Of a stretch of DNA of 48,255 nt, positions 1 through 10,596 are shown in pieces (the first letter of the stretch is position 1; each line of letters starts with the position of its first letter). Location: assembly GCA_007128855.1 (NCBI GenBank), contig SKWQ01000014.1:1-48255 (forward strand), written 5' to 3'. Made by a program: the position numbers and the translations under genes. This stretch comes from Balneolales bacterium (GTDB taxonomy: Bacteria; Bacteroidota; Rhodothermia; Balneolales; Natronogracilivirgulaceae). The notes below the pieces were generated by a model, which had not been told where the DNA came from, made no database searches, and was given only the letters and a program-made list of their open reading frames with translations.

Positions 1-407
1 TCATCATCCAGACCGATGATGGCGGCCATGGAACCCGGCTGTGACTCACCGGCATCCTGCATCAATTCACCCCGGCGCTGTACGGCCCCAAGCGCATCCT
101 CAAATGTAAGGACACCCGATGCAGCCAGTGCCGTATATTCTCCAAGACTGTGACCGGCAACCATGTCAGGCCGGTGGCCAAGCATCTCAAACAGCGCGAA
201 GGCGTGGACAAAAAGTGCGGGCTGAGTGTACCGCGTCTGTGTCAGTGTCGCATCCGGACCTTCGAACATGATATCGGTCAACCGGTATCCAAGTATCTCA
301 TCAGCCGCATCACACCGCTTGCGGAAATCGCTGCTGAAGCGGTAATGTTCTGCGCCCATTCCGGTTTTTTGTGATCCCTGCCCGGGAAACAGATAAGCTT
401 TCTTCAT
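1..407 (-). CDS. fabD: Malonyl CoA-acyl carrier protein transacylase, N-terminal part (truncated by window edge)
   Basis: Reverse-strand translation from ATG at 407 gives MKKAYLFPGQGSQKTGMGAEHY...VAGHSLGEYTALAASG; FPGQGSQ and GHSLGEY motifs are FabD signatures. Confidence 0.93.
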   Translation of the reverse strand, partial: MKKAYLFPGQGSQKTGMGAEHYRFSSDFRKRCDAADEILGYRLTDIMFEGPDATLTQTRYTQPALFVHAFALFEMLGHRPDMVAGHSLGEYTALAASGVLTFEDALGAVQRRGELMQDAGESQPGSMAAIIGLDD

Positions 408-418
408 GGATGTCGTGA

Positions 419-1411
419 TTACATGGCCCACTTGAGGTAGGTGGCACCCCATGTGTACCCGCCGCCAAAAGCAGCCAGGACTATCTTGTCTCCTTTATTG
501 AGCCGGTCTTTCCAGTCATAGAGGCAGAGCGGGATGGTTGCTGCCGTTGTGTTTCCATACCTGTCTATGTTGATCATAACCTTTGATGGATCCAGGTTCA
601 TTCTGCGTGCCGTTGCATCGATGATCCGCAGGTTGGCCTGGTGAGGTACCAGCCAATCCACATCGTCTCCGGTCAACTGATTTTTTTCCATGATTTCGAC
701 AGAAACATCGGCCATGCCCTCCGTAGCCCTCTTGAACACGGGGCGGCCTTCCTGATAAATATAATGCATTTTCTTATCGACTGTTTCATGGCTCGCGGGG
801 TTACGGCTGCCACCACCCTGCTGAATCAGGTTTTGTGACATGTCTCCTTCGGAATACATGATGCTGTCAATAATGGCGTTTTCATCATCGGCCGGCTCCA
901 GCAGCACCCCTGCGGCACCATCGCCGAACAGGATACAGGTCGAGCGATCCGTGTAATCCACGATGGAACTCATTTTGTCCGATCCGATCACCAATACTTT
1001 CCTGTACTGACCGGACGATATCATATTGGATCCCACCTCCAGTGCGTAAAGAAATCCCGAACAGGCAGCCGAAAGGTCAAAACAGAACGCATTTTTTGCG
1101 CCGATAAGGCTTTGCGCTATGCATGCGGTAGCAGGAAACATGTAGTCAGGGGTGACCGTTGCCACGATGATGACATCGATCTCGCCGGGATCAATGTTCC
1201 GCTGCTGCAGTATTTCACGTGCGGCCTCGGCAGCCATGTAACCAGAAGCCTTGTCCGGATCCTTTAGGATTCTCCGTTCCGTGATACCGGTCCTGGTCCG
1301 GATCCATTCGTCGTTGGTTTCAACCAGCTTCTCGAGCTCCTGGTTCGTCAGTATATACTCGGGCAGATAGTGCCCTACAGCAGAGATTTTTGCTTTGATT
1401 TCAGAACGCAT
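419..1411 (-). CDS. fabH: 3-oxoacyl-ACP synthase III (KAS III)
   Basis: 330 aa; TNDEWIRTRTGITERR, DLSAACSGFLYAL active Cys, VPHQANLRIIDA, GNTTAATIPL motifs. Confidence 0.96.
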   Translation of the reverse strand: MRSEIKAKISAVGHYLPEYILTNQELEKLVETNDEWIRTRTGITERRILKDPDKASGYMAAEAAREILQQRNIDPGEIDVIIVATVTPDYMFPATACIAQSLIGAKNAFCFDLSAACSGFLYALEVGSNMISSGQYRKVLVIGSDKMSSIVDYTDRSTCILFGDGAAGVLLEPADDENAIIDSIMYSEGDMSQNLIQQGGGSRNPASHETVDKKMHYIYQEGRPVFKRATEGMADVSVEIMEKNQLTGDDVDWLVPHQANLRIIDATARRMNLDPSKVMINIDRYGNTTAATIPLCLYDWKDRLNKGDKIVLAAFGGGYTWGATYLKWAM

Positions 1412-1481
1412 TCTAAAGTTTTGTTATACAGTCCACGTACAGGCATCCCGATGCATGGTGCCATTGATGCCAAATCCGAAA

Positions 1482-2468
1482 TTACGCCACGGACGCGATG
1501 ATCTTCTTGTTGATATCCGATTCGGCCATTTTGACCGCATTCAGGATCATGTTTTTGATGGCAACAGGGCTGCTTCCACCGTGGCCGACCATGCTTATGC
1601 CGTTCACCCCAAGAAACGGGACACCGCCGACACGCTGGTAGTCAAATGGTGCAAAAGCTTCCTCAAGAAGCGAAATGATCAGGGCGACCTGCTCTTTCTC
1701 AAGCTGCCGTTTTTTGATCGCACCCATTAGCAGCATTTTCAGCGCATCGGGAATCGATTCCCCGAACTTGAGCAGGATATTGCCTGTAGTGCCATCACAG
1801 ACAAAAACGTCGGCTTGTCCCGCCAGTATGTCCCTTCCTTCAATGTTCCCAACAAAATTGGGCAACGCCTGCAGCAGTACATATGCCTTCTTTAGCGTTT
1901 CAGATCCCTTTTCCTTCTCTTCACCGACATTCAGCAAGCCAACCCTGGGTGTTTCGAAACCCATGATGTCCCTGGCATAGATGTTACCCATCACACCGAA
2001 TTGGAAGAGCATTTCCGGCTTGACTTCCAGGTTGGCACCGGCATCGATCATCAACCCCATCCCCTTCACAGTGGGAAAGTATGTCGCAATCGTTGGCCTG
2101 ATGACCCCGTCCAGCCTGCCCAGGATAAACGCTGAGGCAGCCATGAGCGCACCCGTGTTACCGGCGCTCACAAAACCGTCCACCATTCCTTTCTGATGCA
2201 TGCCAAGGCCCACGACAATGGAAGAATGCGGCTTGTTCCTGACCGCCTGTGCCGGCGATTCGTCCATTCCAATGATTTCCGGCGCATCCTGCAAAATGAT
2301 ACGTCCTTTTGGATAGTCGTGCTTCGAAAGTTCCTTGCTGATTTCCTGTTCAGGACCAGTAAGAACTACGGCAAGCTGATCATTGTCCTTCACGGCCAGA
2401 ACCGCTCCTTCTACCGGATTCTGGGGATAATGATCACCGCCAGTGGCATCAACGGCAATTTTCATCAT
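1482..2468 (-). CDS. plsX: Phosphate acyltransferase PlsX
   Basis: MKIAVDATGGDHYPQNPVEGAVLA..., GFVSAGNTGALMAA; adjacent to fabH and rpmF. Confidence 0.95.
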   Translation of the reverse strand: MMKIAVDATGGDHYPQNPVEGAVLAVKDNDQLAVVLTGPEQEISKELSKHDYPKGRIILQDAPEIIGMDESPAQAVRNKPHSSIVVGLGMHQKGMVDGFVSAGNTGALMAASAFILGRLDGVIRPTIATYFPTVKGMGLMIDAGANLEVKPEMLFQFGVMGNIYARDIMGFETPRVGLLNVGEEKEKGSETLKKAYVLLQALPNFVGNIEGRDILAGQADVFVCDGTTGNILLKFGESIPDALKMLLMGAIKKRQLEKEQVALIISLLEEAFAPFDYQRVGGVPFLGVNGISMVGHGGSSPVAIKNMILNAVKMAESDINKKIIASVA

Positions 2469-2518
2469 GTGGGTCTATGTGATTGTGGATAAAGTTGCCC
2501 CGTGGATGTGGTACTTGC

Positions 2519-2704
2519 TCAGACTTCGCTGGCCGCTTTTACGACCTGACGTCCACGATAGTATCCGCACTCAGTGCAGGCACGGTGACGTTGGTGTACC
2601 GTTCCACAGTTGGGGCATTCCGTCAGGGTGAGATCGTCCAGTTTCTGATGTGTACGTCTTTTATCCCTTCTGGCTTTGGATGTTTTTCTTTTTGGATGTG
2701 CCAT
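2519..2704 (-). CDS. rpmF: 50S ribosomal protein L32
   Basis: 61 aa MAHPKRKTSKARRDKRRTHQKL...CPNCGTVHQRHRACTECGYYRGRQV, Zn-binding CxxC pairs. Confidence 0.96.
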   Translation of the reverse strand: MAHPKRKTSKARRDKRRTHQKLDDLTLTECPNCGTVHQRHRACTECGYYRGRQVVKAASEV

Positions 2705-2715
2705 GTTCCGTTATG

Positions 2716-3240
2716 TTAATTCTTTTGAATTCTTTGTTTCAATTCCGTTAGTGCATCCCATCTGGGATCGTGATCAAGCTCTTTGTCACCAAAACTGGCT
2801 TCAAATTCAGTGATTTCCCCATCCTTGATATATCTTGGATGGAGTTTTTTTACCGGCATGCTCAGCAGTACCGTATCCCGGAGTTCCCGGGTTAAGTCAA
2901 TGACGTTCTGTGAGGGGTCCAACTTTCTGAGAGTCCCGGAAAGCTCTTCATATTCATCCTGGACATCATGCTGGAAAACCACCTCGTAACTGCTTTCCAA
3001 TGTGGTTTCGTATGGGTCGAGCGACCGGTCGCACGTCAGCTCTGCCACCGCGCGCAGTTGGCATTGCACCCTGAGATTCTCGTCCTGTTTGTTGAAAATC
3101 AACCGGATCCGAATCCCCGTAATGTCCGATTCCTCGATACCGAGCTCATCGGCTTCAATATCAAGGATTTCCTCAGACAATCCCTTGGGTATCTCATTGA
3201 ATCGAAACGAAACCATGTTGGACAGCATTTTTTGTAACAA
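2716..3240 (-). CDS. DUF177 / YceD-family protein
   Basis: 174 aa; C(R)AVAELTCDRSLDPYE and acidic C-terminus; position directly upstream of rpmF is typical of YceD/DUF177. Confidence 0.8.
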   Translation of the reverse strand: MLQKMLSNMVSFRFNEIPKGLSEEILDIEADELGIEESDITGIRIRLIFNKQDENLRVQCQLRAVAELTCDRSLDPYETTLESSYEVVFQHDVQDEYEELSGTLRKLDPSQNVIDLTRELRDTVLLSMPVKKLHPRYIKDGEITEFEASFGDKELDHDPRWDALTELKQRIQKN

Positions 3241-3279
3241 AGCTTATAAATTTAGCAAATTATGCGCTGATATACAATG

Positions 3280-3927
3280 CTATGAAAACAACCCGAATCT
3301 TCTTTGCTCAATGGCCTCGATAATCTTGCCCAGATCTTCCTTGTTGTTCACAAAGTCGAGATGATCGGTGTCTATGATCAGTTTTTCATGGGGATACCTT
3401 CTGATCCAGTCTTCATACAGCGTGTTCAACCGCTCCAGGTACTCGATCCTGATCGTGCTTTCATAGTCCCGTCCCCGCTGCTGGATCTGCCGGACCAGGG
3501 TTGGCACATCGGCCCGGAGGTAGATAAGCAGGTCCGGTGGCGTCAGGAATTCCACCATTTCATGAAACAGATTGCTGTAGTTGTCAAAATCCCTTTTGCT
3601 CATCAGCCCCATCTGGTACAGGTTCTTGGCAAAAATCTCGACATCCTCGTAGATAGTGCGATCCTGTATGAAACTCTGTCTGGTACCTACGATCTCTTTT
3701 TGACTGTGGAAGCGGCTGGACAGGAAATACACCTGCAAATTGAAGCTCCACCTCCTCATATCCTCATAAAAATCGGACAGATACGGGTTGTCGTCCACAG
3801 ATTCATAGTAGGCACGCCAGTTGTAGTGCCTGGCAAGCAGTGTGGTCAGGGAGGACTTGCCCGCGCCGATGTTCCCGGCGATGGCGTAATAATAAAAGTC
3901 GGACTTCTTGCTTATTGTCATATGCAT
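3280..3927 (-). CDS. Deoxynucleoside kinase family protein
   Basis: 215 aa; IAGNIGAGKSSLTTLLA P-loop, YYESVDDNPYLSDFYEDMRRW, QDRTIYEDVEIFA. Confidence 0.9.
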   Translation of the reverse strand: MHMTISKKSDFYYYAIAGNIGAGKSSLTTLLARHYNWRAYYESVDDNPYLSDFYEDMRRWSFNLQVYFLSSRFHSQKEIVGTRQSFIQDRTIYEDVEIFAKNLYQMGLMSKRDFDNYSNLFHEMVEFLTPPDLLIYLRADVPTLVRQIQQRGRDYESTIRIEYLERLNTLYEDWIRRYPHEKLIIDTDHLDFVNNKEDLGKIIEAIEQRRFGLFS

Positions 3928-5219
3928 CAGTCCCGTTTTCCAAGCAGCCGGTACATGGCTTTCTTGTATGCTTCCACCCCTGGCTGGTCGAAGGGGTTTT
4001 CGCCCAGTGTGTACACAAAAATGGCCGTGGCCAGCTCAAAATAATAGATTGCGTGGCCAATGCTTTCGGCGCTCAGCTCATCTATATTGGCAATGAAAAT
4101 CGGGACGCCACCCTCGCTGTGTGCCTGCACGGTACCCTGAAACGCTTTTTCGTTGACCTCCTCCATGGTTTTGCCGGACAGATAATTCAGGCCGTCATAG
4201 TCCCTGGACTCCGCGGTCAGCGAGACGGTCGGTTCGGCATTTTTGACATGCAAAAACGTCTCGATGATGTTTCGTTTCCCATCCTGCACCATCTGGCCTA
4301 TACTGTGGAGGTCGGTGGAGTACTGTGCAACGGCTGGGAAGAGCCCCTGGCCGTTTTTCCCCTCACTCTCACCATAAAGCTGCTGCAGCCACCCCCCCAT
4401 TGAAACCAGTGCCGGTTCAAATGAGGCAATCAGGTCGATGGCGTACCCATTTCTGTAGAGCGCAAAACGCGTTGTGAGGTACTCATGCAGGTTGGCCCTG
4501 TCCTCCTGCAACTTTCTGCGGGAATCCACGGCACCATAATAAAGCCGCTTCACATCGATCCCGGATGCTGCTATCGGAAGGAGCCCGACCGGCGTGAGTA
4601 CGGAGAACCTGCCGCCCACATCGTCCGGCAGGATGAACTTTCGGTATCCGTAGGCCTGGATTATTTTGTTGAGCGCGCCACCTTCCCTGCTCGTTGTGCA
4701 AAATATCCGTGAGACCGCCTCGTCGCCATACCGGTCGTGCATCCATTTCCTGAGCAACCGGAAGGCGATTGCTGTCTCCATGGTGGTTCCGGATTTGGAA
4801 ATGACGTTAAGATAGACCTGCTTGGGGGAGCCATCGGCCCTGGGTCTGTCCAGGTAGGCCATAAGCCGTTTCAGATATCTGCCGGATATATGGTGGCCTG
4901 CGTAGATGATCTCCGGGCCCCGGTCACGGAACTCGGGGGTAAGGGCCTCAATGACCGCACGTGCACCCAGGTAGGATCCGCCAATGCCACAAACGATGAG
5001 TACATCACCATTTTTGTGGATTTCGGACCCTATGGACTCCATGTTTTCCAGCAGGGCATCGTTTGGCTCTTCCAGGATGGACTGCCAGCCAAGCCACTCC
5101 GTGCCTTTTCCCGTTCTCTTGTCCAGTTGTTCCGAGGAATCTTTTACAATATTCCGGGCGGTGTTCCACTCCTCATCGGAAAGGAATTTGCGCGCAGGTT
5201 CGCTATCAATTCTAATCAT
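3927..5219 (-). CDS. pgi: Glucose-6-phosphate isomerase
   Basis: 430 aa; VCGIGGSYLGARA, VISKSGTTMETA, GGRFSVLTPVGLLPIAASG, KNGQGLFPA signatures. Confidence 0.93.
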   Translation of the reverse strand: MIRIDSEPARKFLSDEEWNTARNIVKDSSEQLDKRTGKGTEWLGWQSILEEPNDALLENMESIGSEIHKNGDVLIVCGIGGSYLGARAVIEALTPEFRDRGPEIIYAGHHISGRYLKRLMAYLDRPRADGSPKQVYLNVISKSGTTMETAIAFRLLRKWMHDRYGDEAVSRIFCTTSREGGALNKIIQAYGYRKFILPDDVGGRFSVLTPVGLLPIAASGIDVKRLYYGAVDSRRKLQEDRANLHEYLTTRFALYRNGYAIDLIASFEPALVSMGGWLQQLYGESEGKNGQGLFPAVAQYSTDLHSIGQMVQDGKRNIIETFLHVKNAEPTVSLTAESRDYDGLNYLSGKTMEEVNEKAFQGTVQAHSEGGVPIFIANIDELSAESIGHAIYYFELATAIFVYTLGENPFDQPGVEAYKKAMYRLLGKRD

Positions 5220-5230
5220 ATAACAGAGTA

Positions 5231-6208
5231 TTACCTTATTACTTTTGCCAGTTCAAGAAGTTCAAAGTTTATGCTTTTTTTCTCCGACCAGGTCTTGTGC
5301 ATGGGGGTAAGGATGTTTTTCTGATTTACCACACCGACCATGACACTGCTGTGCCCGTTGAGAAGTGTTTCAACTGCAGCGCTTCCGAGACGGCTTGCCA
5401 GCACACGGTCGCGTGACGATGGCGAACCTCCACGCTGCAGATGACCAAGGACACTGACACGCATTTCATACTGCCCGAACTCATCCTTCAACTGTTCCGC
5501 CAGGTTCAGCGCACCGCCTGTCTGGTCCCCCTCAGCAACGATCACCAGGCTGCTTCTGCGCTGCACCTTGAATACTTCCCTGAGGGTTTCGCTGATATAT
5601 TCCAGTTTCTTAACGGCCTCGGGGAGCAGAATGAGCTCGGCTCCGGAAGCGATTCCGGTTTCAAGGGCAATGAATCCGGCCTCCCGGCCCATTACCTCCA
5701 CCAGGAACAGCCGGTCGTGGGCGTCGGCCGTGTCGCGTATCTTGTCAATGGCCTCCATGGCCGTATTAAGCGCGGTGTCGTAGCCGATGGTTTCGTCCGT
5801 TCCGAACAAGTCGTTGTCAATGGTTCCGGGCACACCTACGACCGGAACCTCAAATTCATTATAGAGCTCGGTGGCACCGCGGAAGGTGCCGTCGCCGCCA
5901 ATGGCAACCAGTGCATCGATGTTGTGCTTTTTCAGGTTCGCCACAGCTTTTTGGCGGCCTTCTAATGTGCGGAATTCCTTGGAGCGGGCCGATTTCAGGA
6001 TGGTACCTCCACGTTGGAGGATGTTGGAAACGCTGTGATGGTGCATCTCCACAAAATCCCCGTCGATCATGCCCTGGAAACCAAAACGAATCCCCATGAC
6101 ACTCAATCCGTTTTTGGTGGCCGTCCGCACTGTTGCCCTGATTGCGGCGTTCATGCCGGGAGAGTCGCCCCCGCTGGTGAAAACGGCAATGCGTTTGATG
6201 GATTTCAA
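5231..6208 (-). CDS. pfkA: ATP-dependent 6-phosphofructokinase
   Basis: IAVFTSGGDSPGMNAAIRATVR, GGDGTFRGA, VVGVPGTIDNDL, EVMGREAGFIAL. ORF opens upstream to 6277, but homology begins at KSIKRIAVF, preceded by a TTG codon at 6208; start uncertain. Confidence 0.92.
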   Translation of the reverse strand: MKSIKRIAVFTSGGDSPGMNAAIRATVRTATKNGLSVMGIRFGFQGMIDGDFVEMHHHSVSNILQRGGTILKSARSKEFRTLEGRQKAVANLKKHNIDALVAIGGDGTFRGATELYNEFEVPVVGVPGTIDNDLFGTDETIGYDTALNTAMEAIDKIRDTADAHDRLFLVEVMGREAGFIALETGIASGAELILLPEAVKKLEYISETLREVFKVQRRSSLVIVAEGDQTGGALNLAEQLKDEFGQYEMRVSVLGHLQRGGSPSSRDRVLASRLGSAAVETLLNGHSSVMVGVVNQKNILTPMHKTWSEKKSINFELLELAKVIR

Positions 6209-6349
6209 TGTCTTTTTCTCAAGATTTGTGGTTAAAAATCTGCTAAATTGGCACGTGTATTCGTTGCCAGATATCATTTAGCCGACTGCATCTGCAGCAA
6301 CCGGACACAAGATACCAAAATATAATCTCAAAATGTTCCAGACTTTTGA

Positions 6350-7369
6350 ATGAACAGTGTAGTAAAGGAGGACATCATCGACCATAAAACAGCCCCAATT
6401 CGTTCTTTAGACGATATTCAGCAACCCATTGCTTCCGAATTGGCCAGCTTCAAGTCCCACTTCAGGAAACATCTGGACACCGATGTCTTCCTGTTGAACC
6501 GGATCATCCGTTACCTCATGCGCATGAAGGGGAAACAGATGCGTCCCATCCTTGTACTGTTGTCTGCCAGGATCAGCGGCGGTATCAGCAACAGGTCCTA
6601 TGTGGCGGCAACCATGATCGAACTCCTGCACACTGCCACACTGATCCATGACGACGTGGTCGACAATGCCGATCAAAGGCGTGGTTTCCTGAGCATCAAC
6701 AAGGTGTGGAAAAACAAGGCCAGTGTGCTCTTTGGTGATTTCCTTCTGGCAAAAGGTCTGCTTGTTGCTGTCGATTCAAACGAATTTGAGCTCCTGAAAG
6801 TCCTTTCGACCGCAGTCAAGCGCATGAGTGAAGGCGAGCTTCGTCAGCTCAAGGCCTCCAAGCTCCAGAACATGACGGAGGAAAAGTATTACCAGATCAT
6901 CTCGGAAAAGACGGGAAGTCTCCTGGTTGCCTGCTGCGAGTGTGGGGCCATCAGTGCCTCCGCAGATGACCAGGTCCGCGAGCGCATGGGGAAAATCGGG
7001 CACCACATCGGAATCGCATTCCAGATACGCGATGACCTGCTGGATTACAGCCAGCGGAAAACCGGGAAAACTTCCGGGAACGATATCCTGGAGCGGAAAA
7101 TCACACTTCCTTTTATTGCCGCACTGAGCGCCTCTACCCTGCTGAAACAGAGAAAGATGCGATGGTTGTTCCGGAAAAAGGGGAAAAATGCCGCAGATGT
7201 GGATTACATCCGCGAATTTGTCATTGACAAAGGCGGTATCGACTACGCTGCAAAAAAGATGGAAGAACATGCCGGCAAGGCCCTTATCCTCCTGAATGAG
7301 TTTCCTGAATCGGAAACCCGGGACCTCTTCTCCGAATTTATCCGGTTTGTCATTTACAGAAAAAAATAG
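6350..7369 (+). CDS. Polyprenyl (trans-isoprenyl) diphosphate synthase
   Basis: 339 aa; ELLHTATLIHDDVVDNADQRRG and IAFQIRDDLLDYS Asp-rich motifs. Confidence 0.93.
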   Translation: MNSVVKEDIIDHKTAPIRSLDDIQQPIASELASFKSHFRKHLDTDVFLLNRIIRYLMRMKGKQMRPILVLLSARISGGISNRSYVAATMIELLHTATLIHDDVVDNADQRRGFLSINKVWKNKASVLFGDFLLAKGLLVAVDSNEFELLKVLSTAVKRMSEGELRQLKASKLQNMTEEKYYQIISEKTGSLLVACCECGAISASADDQVRERMGKIGHHIGIAFQIRDDLLDYSQRKTGKTSGNDILERKITLPFIAALSASTLLKQRKMRWLFRKKGKNAADVDYIREFVIDKGGIDYAAKKMEEHAGKALILLNEFPESETRDLFSEFIRFVIYRKK

Positions 7370-8186
7370 CATCGCCGTCGTTCCTGCCAGGTCACTGATC
7401 TTTCTGTCAGATGTCCACCTGGGTGCCTACTCCGAAGAAAAAAACCGGGAACTGGAGGAGTCTGTCATCCGTCTGATCGACCACTGCCAGGATCATCGGC
7501 TTGAGATTGTCATCCTCGGAGATTTTTTTGACTACTGGATGGAATATCCCGGTGGCAGGGTACCTCCGCTCGGGGGGAAAGTGCTCGAACATTTCCGGCA
7601 GTTTCATCTCCGCACAGGTAGTCATTCGCTCTTTGTCACCGGTAATCATGATAACTGGACGAACGGATATCTGCGGGATCTTGGATTTGATGTTGAGCAT
7701 GAATACAGGATCATACGGGAAGCTGATGTCTCCATCATGGTACTCCACGGCGATGGCCTCAGCGATCGTAAAATGGGACTTCCACGCCCATTGATGCATC
7801 GTATCCTTAGAAATTCGTATTTTGTAAGATTATATCAGACGTTGCTGCCACCAGGCATGGGCTGGACCGGAATGCGTTTCTTTTCAGGATCCAGCCGGAA
7901 ATCATGCGAAATGAACAACAAATCCCATAAACGCTCGGCATTGGATGCATGGGCCAGACACAAGGTGCTGACCGATGATCGTTTCCAGGCCATCGTATAT
8001 GGGCATCACCATCGGCCCGTACTTTGGAGACAACACGACCTGACCTGCATGAACTGCGGCAGTTTCGGAAATGATTTTTCACTTGGCCTGTATGCAAACA
8101 AGACCTTTGAAGTCGTTACATGGGATGTAGGAAGCAATGCGCTCATATCAGGTAATATAAAAGCGGAAACGGTAGGCAATGACTAG
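7296..8186 (+). CDS. UDP-2,3-diacylglucosamine diphosphatase-like metallophosphoesterase
   Basis: LIFLSDVHLGAYSEEKNRELE, ILGDFFDYWME, VTGNHDNW, VLHGDG, YGHHHRPV. The ATG at 7296 overlaps the upstream gene by 74 nt; the real start is probably later. Confidence 0.85.
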   Translation: MSFLNRKPGTSSPNLSGLSFTEKNSIAVVPARSLIFLSDVHLGAYSEEKNRELEESVIRLIDHCQDHRLEIVILGDFFDYWMEYPGGRVPPLGGKVLEHFRQFHLRTGSHSLFVTGNHDNWTNGYLRDLGFDVEHEYRIIREADVSIMVLHGDGLSDRKMGLPRPLMHRILRNSYFVRLYQTLLPPGMGWTGMRFFSGSSRKSCEMNNKSHKRSALDAWARHKVLTDDRFQAIVYGHHHRPVLWRQHDLTCMNCGSFGNDFSLGLYANKTFEVVTWDVGSNALISGNIKAETVGND

Positions 8187-10560
8187 CAAGGATTTTGAAA
8201 ACATGGACATGGATCGCTATCTAAACGACCCTGAATACCGGCGGGAAATGGCCCGAAAAAAGAAAGCACCTCCGGGTTCCGATCCGCATCCGGCTTCGGC
8301 ATCCGGTAAAAGCAAGCCATCGAAACACAAAAAGGCCACGTATTCGTCCCGTGATTCTTATTCGGACATTGGTTGGAGACACATTTTCGGAGTGTTCGGC
8401 GGCATCATCGTGGCCGGGTTCATCGGGGGGCTCCTGTTTTTTTTCTACCTTGCACGGGGGCTGCCGTCCATTGAGGAACTCGAAAACCCACAGACCGATA
8501 TCGCCAGCTTTGTGGTCAGTCGGGACGGCCATGTCCTGGACAAGTACTTCACGGAAAACCGTACGTACATCCGCTATCAGGATATTTCGCCGAATGTGAT
8601 TGATGCCCTTGTGGCAATCGAAGATCACCGTTTTTATACCCACTGGGGCATTGATATGTACCGGACGCTGGCAATCCCCTATCACCTGCTCCGCGGGAAT
8701 CCACAGGGCGGTTCAACCATATCCCAACAGCTGGCCCGGAACCTGTACCGGTCCATCGGCCGGGAGGTCAGTGTGCCACGAAAGCTTCGCGAAATCATCA
8801 CTGCGATCCAGATCGAGCAGAATTACACGAAGCAGGAGATCATCGAGATGTACCTGAACACCGTGGAATTCAGCAATAGCGCGTTCGGTATCGAAACGGC
8901 AGCCCACACCCATTTCAACAAGCCGGCCAACGACCTGACCGTGCCCGAGGCGGCCATCCTGATCGGCAGTCTACAGGCGGTGTCGGCCCTCAATCCACGC
9001 ACCCGGTCGGAACGGTCGCTTCACAGGCGGAATATCGTACTGTCACAGATGAGGCGACACGGCTTCATCACCCCCGATGAGTTCACCCTTTATCGTGCAA
9101 CACCACTGGAACTGGATTACAACCCGCCATTCCGTGCCGGTCGGGAAAGCCGTTATTTCGGGCAGTACGTACGCCAGCAGATTCAGGGCTGGGCAGATGA
9201 TAACGGGTACGACCTCTACCGCGACGGACTTGTCATCCACACCACCATCGACTCCCGCATGCAGCGTTACGCCGAGGAATCTCTCAAGTCCCAGCTGGAG
9301 CAGCATCAGCGCAGTTTCGAGCGGGAATGGACCACGTCGGGAAGCAACCAGTACATGGACAGATTATGGGCGCAGCACCCCGGGTTCCTGAACAGTTTCC
9401 TGGAGGAGACCGAGCGGTATGACAAGTATCGCCGGGAGGGGCACGGATCGCACACTGAAATCCTGGACCTGCTGAAAAGTGACGAAGCCTTTGTGGATTC
9501 GGTGAAGCGTGTCCGGGCACGGCTTGAAGCCGGTTTCGTGGCCATCGATCCCTCCAACGGCAATATCCTGGCCTGGGTCGGCGGGTCGGATTACAGTACG
9601 ATTCAGCGCGACAACGTGCACCAGCTGCGCCGGCAGACCGGATCCACGTTCAAGCCTTTTGTCTATGCCGTGGCCATTGATAACGGATACCGTCCCTATC
9701 ACAAATTCTCAAAGTATCCGGTTAACTTTTTCGACGTCAGCGGCGATCGCTGGTCACCCAGGGATCCGGTGATCCCGAGCGGACCTGAAATGATCACGCT
9801 CAGAGAAGGGATCGGCAGGAGTCTGAACAATGTTACGGTCCGGCTTTTGCCGGAACTCGCCGGTGCACCCGGCACCAACCGCCTTGAAGACCTGCGTCCG
9901 GCCGGACAGAAAATCGCTGAATTTGCACGACGCATGGGTATGAACCGCACCCCAATTGCAACCAATCCGGCCATCGCTCTCGGGACCGCCCATTCCAGCC
10001 TGCTTGAATTGACAAGCGCCTATGCCACATTTGCCAACATGGGCGTTTACATCGAACCCTATGCCGTGACACGAATTGAAGATGCAGAAGGTAACGTGCT
10101 CCAGGAATTCCAGTCGATGAGCCAGCAGGAAGTGATCAGTCCGGAAATCGCCTACATCATGGTGGATATGATGCGTGGAGTGATACGCGGCGGACAGGGA
10201 TGGGTCGGCACCGGCAACAGGATGAACTGGATGTTCAACATCACCCAGGATATTGCCGGCAAAACCGGAACTACGCAAAATAGTGCGGACAACTGGTTCG
10301 TGGCCATGATGCCGCATCTTGTTGCAGGCGCCTGGGTCGGAGGTGAAGACCGGCGCATCATATTTCCACAGGGTACACAGGTTGGCCAGGGAGCCCGTAC
10401 GGCACTTCCGATCGTGGGGCAATTCATCCAAAGTTGCACAAATGACCCCAATGTTCCATGGAGCAGGGATGCTTTTGAACAGCCGCAGGGCTTTGTAATG
10501 GAACAACCACCGGAAGAACGTGAAAGCGAGCCTACACGTCCCAGCCGTATCAGCTGGTAA
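8179..10560 (+). CDS. Class A penicillin-binding protein (transglycosylase/transpeptidase, PBP1A-like)
   Basis: 793 aa; EDHRFYTHWGID, GGSTISQQLARNLY, TGSTFKPFVYA (SxxK), AGKTGTTQNSADNWFVA (KTGT), N-terminal TM segment. Confidence 0.94.
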   Translation: MTSKDFENMDMDRYLNDPEYRREMARKKKAPPGSDPHPASASGKSKPSKHKKATYSSRDSYSDIGWRHIFGVFGGIIVAGFIGGLLFFFYLARGLPSIEELENPQTDIASFVVSRDGHVLDKYFTENRTYIRYQDISPNVIDALVAIEDHRFYTHWGIDMYRTLAIPYHLLRGNPQGGSTISQQLARNLYRSIGREVSVPRKLREIITAIQIEQNYTKQEIIEMYLNTVEFSNSAFGIETAAHTHFNKPANDLTVPEAAILIGSLQAVSALNPRTRSERSLHRRNIVLSQMRRHGFITPDEFTLYRATPLELDYNPPFRAGRESRYFGQYVRQQIQGWADDNGYDLYRDGLVIHTTIDSRMQRYAEESLKSQLEQHQRSFEREWTTSGSNQYMDRLWAQHPGFLNSFLEETERYDKYRREGHGSHTEILDLLKSDEAFVDSVKRVRARLEAGFVAIDPSNGNILAWVGGSDYSTIQRDNVHQLRRQTGSTFKPFVYAVAIDNGYRPYHKFSKYPVNFFDVSGDRWSPRDPVIPSGPEMITLREGIGRSLNNVTVRLLPELAGAPGTNRLEDLRPAGQKIAEFARRMGMNRTPIATNPAIALGTAHSSLLELTSAYATFANMGVYIEPYAVTRIEDAEGNVLQEFQSMSQQEVISPEIAYIMVDMMRGVIRGGQGWVGTGNRMNWMFNITQDIAGKTGTTQNSADNWFVAMMPHLVAGAWVGGEDRRIIFPQGTQVGQGARTALPIVGQFIQSCTNDPNVPWSRDAFEQPQGFVMEQPPEERESEPTRPSRISW

Positions 10561-10596
10561 ACACCCATTACCCTGCCGGCTGCTGCCGGTCAAATG

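Noticed and set aside
3304-4044. 246-aa plus-strand ORF antisense to the deoxynucleoside kinase
   Set aside because: Kinase motifs on the minus strand are clear; no support for the opposite frame.
10576-10589. CCGGC-tgct-GCCGG hairpin between the PBP and atpC as a terminator
   Set aside because: Short 5-bp stem and no T-tract on either strand; too weak to call.
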